This document shows, in pieces, positions 49,301 through 59,560 of a stretch of DNA of 64,000 nucleotides; the first letter of the stretch is position 1; each line of letters opens with the position of its first letter. Position numbers and translations under genes: made by a program. The notes beneath the pieces are model-generated. The model had not been told where the DNA came from and searched no databases. It saw nothing but the letters and a program-made list of their open reading frames with translations. Location of the stretch: contig CM049308.1 in assembly GCA_026874595.1 (NCBI GenBank), forward strand, positions 53,145,624 through 53,209,623, written 5' to 3'. Source of the stretch: Sipunculus nudus (Eukaryota > Annelida > Sipuncula > Golfingiida > Sipunculidae).

Positions 49301-49324
49301 CAGAAGAAACACCATAGGACCCAT
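39622..49324 (-). CDS. Predicted single-pass membrane receptor with cytoplasmic ZU5-like domain
   Basis: Eight minus-strand exons join in phase to 1752 nt (583 residues): 49324-49267, 45467-45249, 43921-43856, 43350-43241, 42245-42063, 41700-41557, 40961-40746 and 40377-39622. The start ATG is followed by a signal peptide (MGPMVFLLLLLALG). Residues to about 114 form a small ectodomain with three N-glycosylation sequons and a single Cys. A helix at about 125-147 (FIPMVVGFIGVLLLILLVGA onward) is followed by HHSK. The cytoplasmic part (152-583) carries a ZU5-like region at about 366-442 (GVTISHADSKVVFNIPKSAI; VAPIVQTSFPVILKKVLKI). ZU5 domains occur in UNC5, ankyrins and PIDD, commonly with UPA and death domains; no death domain is evident here. 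Ligand and pathway are unknown. All boundaries have usable GT-AG sites. Confidence 0.75.
40746..40961 (-). CDS. ZU5-domain gene exon 7 (cytoplasmic beta-rich)
   Basis: 216 nt, phase 0-0, acceptor ...gatccaaacag and donor gtatca. It encodes 72 residues (VKISRPVFAILESLTRL; GETVSCILTITPN; TTLSFTLYHEK) with strand-like alternation. No family recognised. Confidence 0.7.
40962..41556 (-). other. ZU5-domain gene intron 6
   Basis: Intron of 595 bp between exons 6 and 7. It includes sequence resembling the tail of the dispersed repeat seen at 36 and 43.6 kb (cccatattccc, gcctatattcc). No exon seen. Confidence 0.6.
41557..41700 (-). CDS. ZU5-domain gene exon 6 (cytoplasmic acidic linker)
   Basis: 144 nt, phase 0-0, acceptor ...ttacttcag and donor gtgagt. 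It encodes 48 residues including ENPETVDEISEIEMELQYPI, rich in acidic residues. Confidence 0.65.
42063..42245 (-). CDS. ZU5-domain gene exon 5 (cytoplasmic, unassigned)
   Basis: 183 nt, phase 0-0, acceptor ...cattttcaag and donor gttata (weak). It encodes 61 residues from EIQCTLVKPRNKC to KGSHLQ with alternating hydrophobic strands (TNLQVIIFSEA, SFLVKVYFLSED) suggesting a beta fold. No family recognised. Confidence 0.65.
42246..43240 (-). other. ZU5-domain gene intron 4
   Basis: AT-rich intron of 995 bp with no recognised exon or repeat beyond short homopolymers. Confidence 0.6.
43241..43350 (-). CDS. ZU5-domain gene exon 4 (transmembrane helix)
   Basis: 110 nt, phase 1 in and 0 out, acceptor ...acattttag and donor gtaatt. 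It encodes KDRLWDTWHFIPM, a 23-residue hydrophobic helix and the stop-transfer HHSK. It is the only exon that changes phase in the gene. Confidence 0.75.
43375..43690 (+). repeat. Dispersed GGGTATGCGTT...CAGCGCCCAGCAC repeat, copy 3 (5' part)
   Basis: Starts cctccgccaggagggtatgcg, where CCTCC..GGAGG is itself a small inverted repeat, and runs through gatttcggtgtg-like and aggaatattcacaaatg phrases shared with 35.86-36.12 kb. It begins about 25 bp from the acceptor of the transmembrane exon. Confidence 0.65.
43856..43921 (-). CDS. ZU5-domain gene exon 3 (juxtamembrane stalk)
   Basis: 66 nt, phase 1-1, acceptor ...ttcctacag and donor gtgagt. It encodes a Ser/Leu-rich linker (DESQYSSLTGALHSGDNNLS) with one sequon. 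The exon is symmetric and so could be skipped without frame change. Confidence 0.65.
43922..45248 (-). other. ZU5-domain gene intron 2
   Basis: Intron of 1.3 kb containing the inverted-repeat element at 44895-45205 and a tandem pair of the 12-bp palindrome ACAGATATCTGT at 44732-44756. Confidence 0.6.
44895..45205. mobile_element. MITE-like element with perfect 18-bp terminal inverted repeats
   Basis: AAAGGTATGGTTCTCAGG at 44895-44912 is the exact reverse complement of 45188-45205. The 311-bp body is non-coding. The right end is 43 bp from the donor of ZU5-gene exon 2. Target duplication not clear. Confidence 0.75.
45249..45467 (-). CDS. ZU5-domain gene exon 2 (ectodomain, weakly lectin-like)
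   Basis: Acceptor ...tatttacag and donor gtaagc; phase 1 at both ends; 219 nt. The pattern FFTANI...MREALRYCQTKEGASVLL...WTTVWVAG recalls the first half of a C-type lectin-like fold (helix with Cys, GA.L, then W.VWVAG). The second half and its cysteines are absent, so assignment is tentative. It has two sequons (NLS, NIS). Confidence 0.7.
45535..46095. repeat. Degenerate ~25-bp minisatellite (AACACAAGATGATTAACAAA)
   Basis: About 22 imperfect tandem units with a period near 25 bp and consensus close to acaagatgattaacaaataa. It sits in intron 1 of the ZU5-domain gene and begins only about 67 bp upstream (in gene sense) of the exon 2 acceptor. Confidence 0.9.
46096..49266 (-). other. Remainder of ZU5-domain gene intron 1
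   Basis: No exon recognised. It includes a short tacctccgcaaaggc fragment near 47600 related to the CCTCCGCC repeat, and a gcggccaccaggtgg inverted motif near 48400. Intron 1 is 3.8 kb in total. Confidence 0.5.
49267..49324 (-). CDS. ZU5-domain gene exon 1 (signal peptide)
   Basis: ATG at 49324-49322. The exon encodes MGPMVFLLLLLALGQDAKT plus one base, then donor gtcagt. The frame is also open upstream of this ATG, but the hydrophobic core starting directly after it favours this start. Confidence 0.7.
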
Positions 49325-50070
49325 ATCCAGATTTGTCAGTCCGTCGACTCCGCCATCAATAATATAGGGTATCACTTTTTTTAAGATGTATAAGTGAGGC
49401 ACCGTTTATTGTCTGCTAAATGCTTATTTATCGTTTTAACGTGGGGACACTCGTTAAGATCTTTGCCCTTAACCTGACATGGGTTTGTAGTCTTGTAGTA
49501 AGGCCAAAGGCTAAGACTTTGTGGTATGAAGAAGGAGTTTAGTACTTTGAGAGTGTGTGTATATCATTCACTCGTACGGCCACTCAAGCCCCTGAGTGTG
49601 ACCTGAATGTCAAGATCTTTTTACCTAGGGTCATCGTTTGAGTGATTTATATCACATATACCTACGCACGCAGGTTTCTTTCGGTCAACAGGTAAGCTCT
49701 TGAGTTCAACTCTACCATGAATACTCGACTCAGTAAGCATTTATATTGGGCTGGCAAGCCTAATTTAGATCGTAATACAAGCCATGCGGGGGAACGTACT
49801 GTAACGATCATGCATCTTTTTACATTGATATTGTGGTAAACAGCCGTTGATCTTTACATAAAGCAAGGATAGATGAACTAACACATAAGAATTCATGTGA
49901 ACTCACAATACAAAAGTGTAAGCGTAAAAATGTCATATGTATTATAATTATTATTAATTCTAATTCCAAATGTAAAATATGCACTAAAATACTTGTAACA
50001 CTAACATATTTGTTACAGGGTTCTCAAGGCTGTAAACATGTTTCCTAGGCTGTTAACATGTTTGGCAAAC

Positions 50071-50112
<42 letters not shown>

Positions 50113-51438
50113 CGTCTTGAAATTTATATAAAACTTTTGCCGCAAACACACATAAAGTGTACTGTAAACACTAACAAAGGCCCAGATGGGACCGGGATAT
50201 ATAAACAGAACAGAAGTTTCAAAATGAGGGGTCTTATCTAGCGTAACATACTTATCTGAAATGAACAGGGACATTCCAGTGTCAGGTGCATTCCAGGGTC
50301 CTTATCTAAACTTGACACTTGTCACTATCTCCTGGTCAATATCTCCACTTGTTCATTGCATACATGACATCAGTGTCGGAAACTAGGCAAGAAATATAAA
50401 CCTCGTTATGAACACGTGTGTCCCTTTATTACATTTAATCATGAAAATCAGTTACATCCAGCATATATTAAAATAATACTCACTGAATACACATCGCTTT
50501 ATTTTATTTTTATATTATCATATAATTATGATTAATTATTATATTTTATTATGTACAAGATATGCAGATCTACAATCGTTTACATAAGTATGCAAAATAA
50601 TCAAATGTCAACGATGATTTTTTGTTTAATAATGTCAGGTTTTCTACCACATAAATGAGAGATGTAATCAATGCTGATATCACCAACTGGCTATTTACCC
50701 ATTGCTTTTTGTTTTACTTCATACTATGGTTATCATGCCCTAAAGATGACACAATTTATCGGTCAATTGGCGCTGAATATTTTAACAGTATATTAAATAA
50801 TTTAACAAATATTAAATAATTTAAGACATTTTTATTCATTAACATGTGAAGTAAAATATCCAGGTCTGACAGACAGTAACTGGGACATATTATTTTTAAC
50901 AGGTGTCCGATTTTGAGCTCAACTTCTACACAAATCATGATTCTAGGGTCATTGCCTGCGAGTAATGCGTATATGGCTTCATGCATAGTGGTTAGCTGTT
51001 GTTTGATTTGAATCGCCATGCTGGTCTGTATTAATGAGTGGCTTTAACAGACGTTTGTTTAGACTGATCGCTGGTCATGTTCAACAGAAAAGCTTTTGGG
51101 TGGTCATCTTTCTTCCTTTTCCGAGCTAAGCACTGCAGGATCTTGTAGTTAGAACATCATTGCCAGCTAGTCTAAAGTATCAAACTTCTATAAACTTACT
51201 AAGTGGCACGCTGTTTATAATTGGGGCAGGCAATAATCAATGACTGGATCAATATTGATATTGCGTCAGAATATTAATATGTTCCCAGTTTAATGGAAAT
51301 CTAACAACTAGCTTTTCTATAATTAAATCCATCACAACCTGGTAAAATTAAACTTGTTTGATCTACATTTTTGATCGAATGCTTAGTATTTATATCTTTC
51401 AAGTCAATTCCTGAATATATGTATGATTGTTAAGGTGA
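49325..51438. other. Intergenic stretch between ZU5-domain gene and sulfotransferase A
   Basis: No gene recognised. It contains the presumed promoter of the ZU5-domain gene (divergent side unknown) and an AG microsatellite (50074-50108). Confidence 0.5.
50074..50108 (+). repeat. (AG)n microsatellite
   Basis: AG repeat of about 35 bp. Confidence 0.95.
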
Positions 51439-52151
51439 TCAGTTTATTTCATTATAGAAGTTGAAACCTGTTTCCTGGTACAGGACTTCCAACAAATCAT
51501 TAGCTCGCTTACTCTGTTCTTCTGTGAATAGGCTCACCCAGTCCCCTATTATACCTTTCCTCATGAAGTTAGCCCCTTCAACCAGATTGGGATAAATGTC
51601 CAAAGAAAGACTTGGATGTTTCTTAAGGTTGTCAAACCTCATGAAATAGGAAATGCGGTCTAATGCATTTGCTTGAAGAGGTTTCCCAAGGAAATTTGCG
51701 ATTCTCTGGATCCACTCTCTCTGTTGAAGTTTAAGGTCTTCATACTTTACAAAAAGTATGTTGATGTCATCTCGTTGATTCCAGAATGACTTGACATGAT
51801 CATACCAACTTCCATACATGACCTTTCCTGCCAAAAATGCTTCTATAAATACCTCCCATTCTCCATTCCATGGCCCGAGCAATTTATAGACTTTATGAAA
51901 ATGATAAAACGATACAGCAACATCTTTTGGGTTTCTCACTATGTAAATAACTTTTCCTTTCTGTTTTGACAGGCCTCCAGGTAAAAAGTTGTATGAGATA
52001 TGACTGTACAACACGGTAGGGTGTGATATAGTTTTCACATGAGGGAAGTTCATATCAAGGTGATTAGCCAGTTTAGGTGAAGAGTTTTCAAATCCATTGA
52101 GGTCTTCTTGACTAAATATTGCCCCTACAATTCTTCTGAGCCAGTTGTTTC
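51439..52151 (-). CDS. Sulfotransferase A coding exon 2
   Basis: Acceptor ...atatttttcag; 713 nt from GNNWLRRIVGAIF to GFNFYNEIN, TGA at 51441-51439. Confidence 0.95.
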
Positions 52152-52774
52152 CTGAAAAATATTGGATATTTAGATATAACAGGTCTTCTTCCTACATGTT
52201 TTGCTTCTAACAGATCAGACACTGGTGAAACATCGGGGAAAACTTCACAGGTAACTTCTGTTTTAAAATATTCTGATTACTAAATGTTTATTTCATGATT
52301 ACCATTTATATGTCTTTAGGATACTGGCGCAGGTCTTTGTCGATATTTGGATCTTTGGAATTAATACTTTTAATAGAACTATCCCCAGTATATATGTGAT
52401 CAGATGTGTGTGTGTAAAAGAGCGAGAGAGAGAGATACAGAGAGACACAGAAATAGATACAGAGATACACAGACAGAAATATAGATAGATAGATAGCTAG
52501 ATAGATAGATGCATGATAATACGCTATATCTGGTTTATGCATCAAAAGTGAGATGCACAAGAAAACCGTATGTCTGTTTTATGCAGCGTCAATCAAAGGT
52601 AAGAGCCAATTTACCAGATTTGCAATAGCCACACAGGAAAACATCATCTTCGTGGAGCTCAAGTTGCCTTATTTCATCCAGGTATTCCCTTTTTGTGTTA
52701 AAGTGAAACGTTACCCCATTAACCACATGGCTTCCCTCTATGTGGTAGGGGAGTTTAGTTAACTGTTTCGCCAT
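51439..52774 (-). CDS. Cytosolic sulfotransferase, copy A (two coding exons)
   Basis: Exons 52774-52615 and 52151-51439 give 290 residues, the usual length of the family. Such enzymes transfer sulfate from PAPS to hydroxyl or amine acceptors in the cytosol. Motifs by residue: PAPS loop K52-S-G-N-N-W57 (canonical KSGTTW), probable catalytic His104 in LYSHISY, 3'-phosphate contacts Arg126 and Ser134 in VRNPKDVAVS, and RKG at 251-253 in FMRKGIIGDW. The intron interrupts the Gly codon of KSG. The frame is open upstream of the ATG through a hydrophobic stretch, but without an ATG; a good acceptor (aactttcag) lies 16 bp before the ATG, so that stretch is probably intron. Substrate unknown. Paralogue of copy B. 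Confidence 0.95.
52615..52774 (-). CDS. Sulfotransferase A coding exon 1
   Basis: ATG at 52774-52772 (MAKQLTKLPYH), aligned with the start of copy B (MANDEPFSKLPYH). It ends inside the KSG codon with donor gtaaat. Phase 1. Confidence 0.92.
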
Positions 52775-54039
52775 AACTTCAGATTTATATCTGAAAGTTT
52801 GTGACCAGCAAATCAAAAGTGCAACAATGAGAATGAGATACAATAAAACAGACAAATCCTACTTCCGTTTCAATCTGTATACCTTTGATACTTATTTTGG
52901 CTATTTGCCTGAGTATGTGTTTGAATATGGATTGTGTTTCATTGTGATATATCAATTACGTATGTCTGTCTGTCAGTTCGAGATATACTGGGTGGTCTCT
53001 GAAGGAAGCCTCTTGAACCCGTACTGTGATATAATGGTGTTGTTACCATGAAACAAGTTAGAGGTTACAACCTAAAGACAAACAGACAAAGGCTTTGAGA
53101 GCTAAACAGATGCACGTATGGTTATTTATTTGTGAACTCGGTCATAATAAGTTCGTTGTCCTATATACTATTATGCATATGAGCGGTTAACTATGCATGC
53201 AAGTCAAATTGTTTATTGCCCCTCAGGCTTACATAAAAGTATTGCATGAACAAAATAATGTTTACAACCAACACAAGATTTCTGTAGTTATATAAAATCC
53301 TGGTATTTATTCTGTTTGTGTAAGCGTTTTACAAAGGCCAAGGATGTTCTTTTGATACAACTACAAACTGCACAGTAGCTTTATGCAATAAATGGTAATT
53401 TTGTTGCATTTATTCGAAATTTGACAAAAGTATGCCCGCTTCTCATGCAAACATATACTCCTGTGAGTATATATATGTATATTTACTTATTTAAGTAAAC
53501 TGTGTCATGTGAAAATGTTGCATATATATTATTTATATATATATTTATATATAAATTGACATAAGTAAAAGGATATTTTCGCACGACCTAAGGAGGTTAT
53601 ACAAAAAGTATATTTGCAAGCATGTTCCTTTGCTTGTTGAGTAAATTGTGTGTTGTGATTTGAATTTTTTTATTTGCAAATATAAGTAAACTGTAGTAGT
53701 TTGTTGAAAAAGGATTATGACTAGAGTTATAATAATTTAAACAAGAAATTCAGTCTTTGTACTAAGCATTATCTGCATTTAAGACAATAAAGGAGTGATT
53801 TTTTGGGGGGTTAAGCAATTCATGTTAATACTTATTGAAAGTGTATGAAAGCCTTCTTCACAGGCATCTCTAATTACTTGATTAAAATATAAAAGTCATT
53901 TACACCACCGCATATATTCCTGCAAAGTCATATCAAAAATACAATTAACCGGTTCAGCTTCATCATACACAGCTCAAATTGTTTAATTCTCCCTCATTAT
54001 ATTTATCAGGTTCTTAGAATTCTGTCTAGAATGTTCACA
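52775..54039. other. 5' flank of sulfotransferase A
   Basis: No further coding exon recognised. The splice-acceptor-like sequence near 52790 suggests a non-coding first exon somewhere upstream. AT-rich, with a short TA patch near 53520-53560. Confidence 0.45.
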
Positions 54040-54764
54040 GGTTGTTACCGCTTTAAGCTCAGCTGACTGTTAGTCATCTGAGCTTTAGCAATCACTCTTT
54101 GTCCGTCGTCCGTCCAGGGCACAAATTGTATTCGCTGGACCTGAAATCTTCTTACTTGACACCAATAGTGGTCCATCAAAAATCTCCTTGGAAACCTAAA
54201 ATTAGGTCTCTGTTACCCATATTTTTTTAGCTACGGGGCACCGTAGTACCCCCAAGAAAAATGGAAAATGTGATACAAAAGCTCAAGTATCTAAAAAGAT
54301 AATGCATTGTTTACCATGATTCTTTGCATGGATATTGATCATGGAGTGTTTCATCAGTTTCTTCAGACTTGTGGCACAACCTGTATTTTTCAATACCAGT
54401 CTGTTAACAGGGCACAAATCATAACCACTGGACCTAGAATCTTAAACAAGGCCTACAGGCCTAATGCGAACCTGAGCAATGAGATTACACCAGGTATAAT
54501 GCTTCAATGCTGGACCATTACTCTCAAGAACATGTGTAACATGTACATGAACAATGCAAGTACTAAACAATTAAACAAACATCACTGCTGAAGTTCTGGC
54601 ATGGGTGCACACAACACAAAAACTAGAATACGGGTAGTCAACAAGCGACAACGTGTATCCGCCATATTCCGAGTGGGACGGGTGAAGTGAGGCATGGAAT
54701 GTGGCAAGGGGAAATAGAGTGAGGTGTGTTGCATAATAGCTTGGACGTCTGCAGCCTAAATGTG

Positions 54765-56110
54765 TATGAAGGTTGCGCCACCTACCACAAAATCCAGAAA
54801 GCTGTCCAAGTTGTATACATATGCGAAATTTTTGGCAGATAAGTCAAACCACTACTTGTATATGAGTGATTTTATCCCACAGCAGACAAACAGAAGGACG
54901 CTGTGCAAAAATGGTGACAGGTTGCGCCACCAAATTTTTGTATGATTAAGAGCTATGTGAGATCTATACACATGCAAATATCAGAGGGATATGTCAAACC
55001 AGTCCTGAAATATAAGCCTGAATGTCTGCAGCGTATACATAAATGTAGACGGCGTCACCAGGCACAAATCCAGAAAGCTATCCAAGATGTATATATCTGC
55101 AAAATTTTAGGCAGATATGTCAAACCACTGCTGAGATATGAGTGATTTTATCCCACGGCAAACAAACAGTGGGACACTGGGCAAAAAGGGTTGCAGGTGG
55201 CGCCACCAGTTTTGCGTATGATAAAGAGCTATATGAGATCTATAAACATGCAAAATTTTTGCCCAATCGGTCATATGGTTTCCGAGATATAAGCTAGGAT
55301 GTCTGCAGCGTAAATATAAATGTAGGTGGCGCCACCTGTCATAAAATCAAGAAAGCTGTCTAGGATGTATACACATGCAAAATTTCAGGTGGATTAGTCC
55401 AACCAATGCAGAGATATGAGTGATTTTATTCCAAGAAAGATGAACAGACGGACGCTGTTCAAAAATGGTTGCAAGTGGCGCCACCATTTTTAGTGTATTT
55501 TATAAAGCTATCCAAGGGCTACATTTGTGCAAAATTTTTAGCCTGATCAGTCAAATGGTTCCCGAGATATGTGGGTTTATGTGTGGAAACAGACGTACAA
55601 ATAGACGCATGGCAGAGAGGAAAAGTCAGAGGTCATCCAAAATTGAGGACGCAGCAGTTTACATGTGACCCGACTATAATTCTGAATTTCAAGAAATTCT
55701 GCAAAGTGGTTACGGAGGAGTTCTCCAGAAACCTATGCGGCGGTGGCAGTTGCGGCGGCGGCGGCGTCCGACTGAAAACATAGTATCCGCTAAACTCTGT
55801 ATTGGCAGATACAATGATTGTAGCTGGCACCACCAGTCTTGTAAACAAAGAAGAGATATATACATATGCCCAATGTCAGACTGATATGTCAAACCCCTCC
55901 CGTGAAATAAGCAGGGACATACACTGTGCAAAAATTATTGTAGGTGGCGCTACTAGTCTTGTACACTATAAAGCTACCCGATATGTATAAACATGCCCAA
56001 TTTTAGGATTATGTATCAAATTCCTCTGTAGAAATAAGCAGGCGCATACACTGCAAAAGTGAATGTAGGTGGCACCACCTGTCTTGTAAATGAGAATACC
56101 ATCAAAGACG
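54765..56110 (+). repeat. Dimeric tandem array centred on GGTGGCGCCACC
   Basis: Palindromic cores, perfect or degenerate, start near 54771, 54920, 55049, 55196, 55325 and 55474, then about 55823, 55943 and 56067. The first intervals alternate 149, 129, 147, 129, 149 bp. The two module types differ: after one core comes 'agttttgcgtatgataaagag', after the next 'tgtcataaaatcaagaaagc'. Both share a middle reading near 'atgcaaaatttt'. Confidence 0.85.
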
Positions 56111-57049
56111 CACAGACAGGTCAAAATATCAGGCAAATACATCATAATTCCCTAGAGTTTGATGCACTGGGCTGGCGAGGCTTAGTTGAGTAAGGCAGTT
56201 GCCCTCGAGTGAAATGTGACAAAATGCTGCCTCAAGCTACTGCACTGAGTGAACTCTTGACCTGCACCTGGCAAGACTGAGTGAACTTTTCACCTGTACT
56301 TGGCTGCACTGAGTGAAATCTTGCCCATGTGCATAATCTGACACAGTTGGCAGTCTGCCAAAGCTATACATAGATCCAGGCTGAACTTTGGTGCCAAATC
56401 TGATGCAGTAAGCAGTCTGCTATAAATATAGCTATAAATATAATGCAGCTAATGCACTGAGTGAACTTTTGATCTATACCTGCCTGCACTTCTTCCAATC
56501 CTGGCACTGTGCCAAAACTATTTATAGAGCTGACATCATTTTGGCTAATTGCCAACATCGAGGCACTGGCAATCTGCCAATGGTAAACCAAGTGGTGCCA
56601 TCTGTACACAAAAGTGGTCCCTACTTGAAATAAATTTGAAATTAATTTTCCCAATACATAATGCTTTTCAGCTGACTTTTTATAAAAAAGGAAACTAGGA
56701 ATAGATGTAAAATTATTACGGATGCATATTGAATGCAAAATTTAAATACAGATATATCTCTTTGATGGCAAATTCTTGAATTAAGTTGAGTAGGAATACC
56801 AATAATTTATAATCCATGTACAGCTATCTTTATATAGCCACAGAGACCTGAACATCCATGATTGTAACATTCCATGGTATTATGAATAACTTAAATCATA
56901 AATCTAATTTTTTAAAAGCTGTTAAAAAACATTGTCAATATTAACCAAAGATATCCTGGAATCTAAATGTCTAGTGGCATGATGTAATAGATGCTGATAA
57001 ACTAGAGCCAGGCTAGATGTAACAGCATCACACCGCTAACATATATGGT

Positions 57050-57990
57050 TAAATGACTCAATTCAATCTCCATAATTCAGACAAAAATCATTCATGTGGA
57101 ACCATTAATGACAATTATTATAAGAATTATTGTAGGGATTATTCTTGTAAAATATTTTAAAAAGTGGCTTCAGTGGCATCAGTCGAAAAACGTTTCGCAG
57201 GTTTATAACTCATATAGGAAGATACAGCAAACTGGGTAAGTTCAGCTTCTCGTAATTCAGCCAAAAAGCACTGAAATAAAACCATTTGAACAAACTTAAC
57301 TTGAATTATCAACATCTCAGGATAATTAATTTGTGAAATTTAAGAATTTGGCCCAGTGGTTTTTGAGAAGAAGATCTTTGTAGCCACTGAGCTTAAATTG
57401 GCTGTTATGGCATATTACTAAATTCAGCTTCCCATAACTTAGCCAAAAGTCCCTGAACAGAGACCATTTGAACGAACTTCAGAAAGCACTACCCTAGGAT
57501 CATTTCTGTGCGATATTAAACATTTTGGCAATATGGTTACAGAGAAGAAGTGTTTTGTAGCCCTCAGTGTGATACAGGCACTGATGACCCCATACGAAAA
57601 AGGCCGATGCAGGTGGCGCCACCAATACCTCAATTTCAGATATGACCTATGTGACCAACATTGGCATAAAATTTGGTGACGATAGCTCCAGCCGTTTCTG
57701 TGACTGAAATTTTAATATGCTTTTTTGGATAGATGACAAAGTTCAACCTCCTGTTCCTCGGCCAAAAATATCTGAACTGGAACCATTTGAACAAACTTGA
57801 GAGAGATTGTTCCAGAGATCATTTCTTTGAAATACTGGAAATGGGCTGGACATTTTCGGAGAATAAGATTATTAAAGCTTTTTGAGCTTTTTCCCTTTCT
57901 AAGAAAATGCAGTTAGAAAAAAATGAACAAAATCCGATAGAGTTTATCAGATGACTGATTATTTGCAAAAAAATTGGTGATGCTAGCTCC
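57050..57990 (+). repeat. ~183-bp modules around GAACCATTTGAACAAACTT
   Basis: Copies start near 57055, 57238, 57420 and 57743 with text such as ttcagcttc.cataa.tcagccaaaaa, then ...accatttgaacaaactt, then ...aggatcatttctgtg. Intervals are about 183, 182 and 323 bp. One GGTGGCGCCACC core (57612-57623) sits in the longer interval. Confidence 0.75.
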
Positions 57991-58084
57991 TGCCTTTTTT
58001 GAGATGGCTATGGTTAACGTACAGGCGACGCACGACGTACGACGGACGACTCCGCAGCATCGCATAAGCTCACAGGTTCGCTAA

Positions 58085-59330
58085 AAATGACATCAAGGGA
58101 GGTCCATGAAACCTTAATAAGGTCTCTGTTACCCATATCATCCGAGCTATGGGGCTCAGATGTACCCCTAGAATAATTAATAGTTTGATAAAAAAGCTCC
58201 AGAAACTGAGCAACCAATGCATTGATCACCATGATTTTTGTATGCTTATTGATCATGAAGTGTTTCATCAGTTCCTGCAGACTGGTGGCACCACTTGGAT
58301 TATTTGCCGAATTTTTAAGCCTGGTTTTCTTAATTTTTGAGACCTTTAAAGATGCCGTTCTCTGTTAACAGGGCACAAATCGTAACCACTGAACCTAGAT
58401 TCTTCTAACTTGATATCAAGGGGGGTCCATGAAATTCTCCTTTGAAAACTTAAATTAGGTCTCTGTTACCCAAATTCTCTAAGCTATGGGGCTTATAAGT
58501 ACCCCCTAGAATAATTGAAAGTTTGATACCAAAGCAGGGCACAAATCATAACCATTGGACCTAGAATCTTTTGCCCAAAAAGTTCTCTACAGAAACCTGA
58601 AAATAGGTCTCTGTTTTCCATATCTTCCGATCTATGGGGCTCAGAAGTACCCCTAGAATAAGTGAAAGCTTGATACAAAAGCACCAGTATCTGACAAACT
58701 AATAAATTGATAATCATGATTCTTTGCATGCATAAAGATCAAGTAGTGTTTCATCAGTTCCTGCACACTGGTGGTGCCACCACAATTTTTTTTAAATTTC
58801 TTAACACATTTATTTTATCTCTACTGAGAACTTTTATGATGCGGTCATCTGTAAACAGTGCACAAATCTTAACCATTGGTCCTAGACATTGGTTCGTACT
58901 TGACATCCAGAGAGGTTCATAAAAAGTCTTCTTGGAACCTGAAATTAGGTCTCTGTTATCCACATTTTTCAAGCTATGGGGCTTTCAAGTACCCCCCCCC
59001 CCCCCCCCCTTCCCAGAATAATGGGAAATATGATCCCAAAGCACGGCACAAATCATAACCATTGGACCTAGAATCATCTCTTTTGACATCTAGGGAAGTC
59101 CCTGAAAAGTCTTCTTGGAAACCTGAAGTCCCCGTTACCCATATTCATCAAGCTATTTGGCTTATAAGCACCCCTTAGAATAATTGAAAATTTGATACCA
59201 AAGCAGGGCACAAATCATAACCATTGGACCTACAGTCTTCTTACTTGACTGCCTGAGAGTTCCTCAAAGGTTTTCCCCAGAAACCTAACATTAGGTCACT
59301 GTGACCTATATTATTTCAGTTACAGGCCAT
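58085..59330 (+). repeat. Tandem E modules around ATTAGGTCTCTGTTACCC
   Basis: Anchor phrase near 58117, 58454, 58602, 58944, about 59126 and 59290, with a further copy at 54201. Long units (about 340 bp) include catcagttcctgcagactgg plus a degenerate ggtggcaccac core. Short units (about 150-180 bp) lack that part. Each unit also carries gggcacaaatcataaccatt. Confidence 0.8.
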
Positions 59331-59560
59331 GTTTGAGCACCCCAGAAATAATGCAAAATACACAAATTGTCAGATTCCTCAGAAACGGCTGGATGGATTG
59401 TCATCAAATTTGGTGTGCTAATGGGTCTTGATGAACTTCAGCTAATATTTATGAACTGTGATCCCACCTAAATTATCTTAATTAGTTGCCTGTGCAAGGA
59501 CACATTGTCAACAACCCAGTCGGTTGAGCGGTATGACCCATGGGTCACTTGTTGCTTAAT

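Larger units (their letters stand above)
54040..59560 (+). repeat. 5.5-kb composite repeat region of tandem modules
   Basis: The region lies between the two sulfotransferase copies and is almost wholly repetitive. In order it has a lead with gtccgtcgtccgtcc and a first E module (54060-54600), then palindrome-centred dimers (54765-56110). These are followed by short ctgagtgaact repeats (56230-56490), modules around gaaccatttgaacaaactt (57050-57990), a gacgtacgacggacgac patch (58020-58060), and E modules around attaggtctctgttaccc (58085-59330). A tail follows to about 59560. No coding capacity. Such vocabulary is common in bivalve genomes as I recall it; a family name is not assigned. Confidence 0.8.

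Noticed and set aside
52589-52855. N-terminal hydrophobic extension of sulfotransferase A (VLLYLILIVALLICW)
   Set aside because: The frame is open but has no ATG. Copy B aligns from the internal ATG, and a splice acceptor lies between the hydrophobic stretch and that ATG, so it is most likely intronic.
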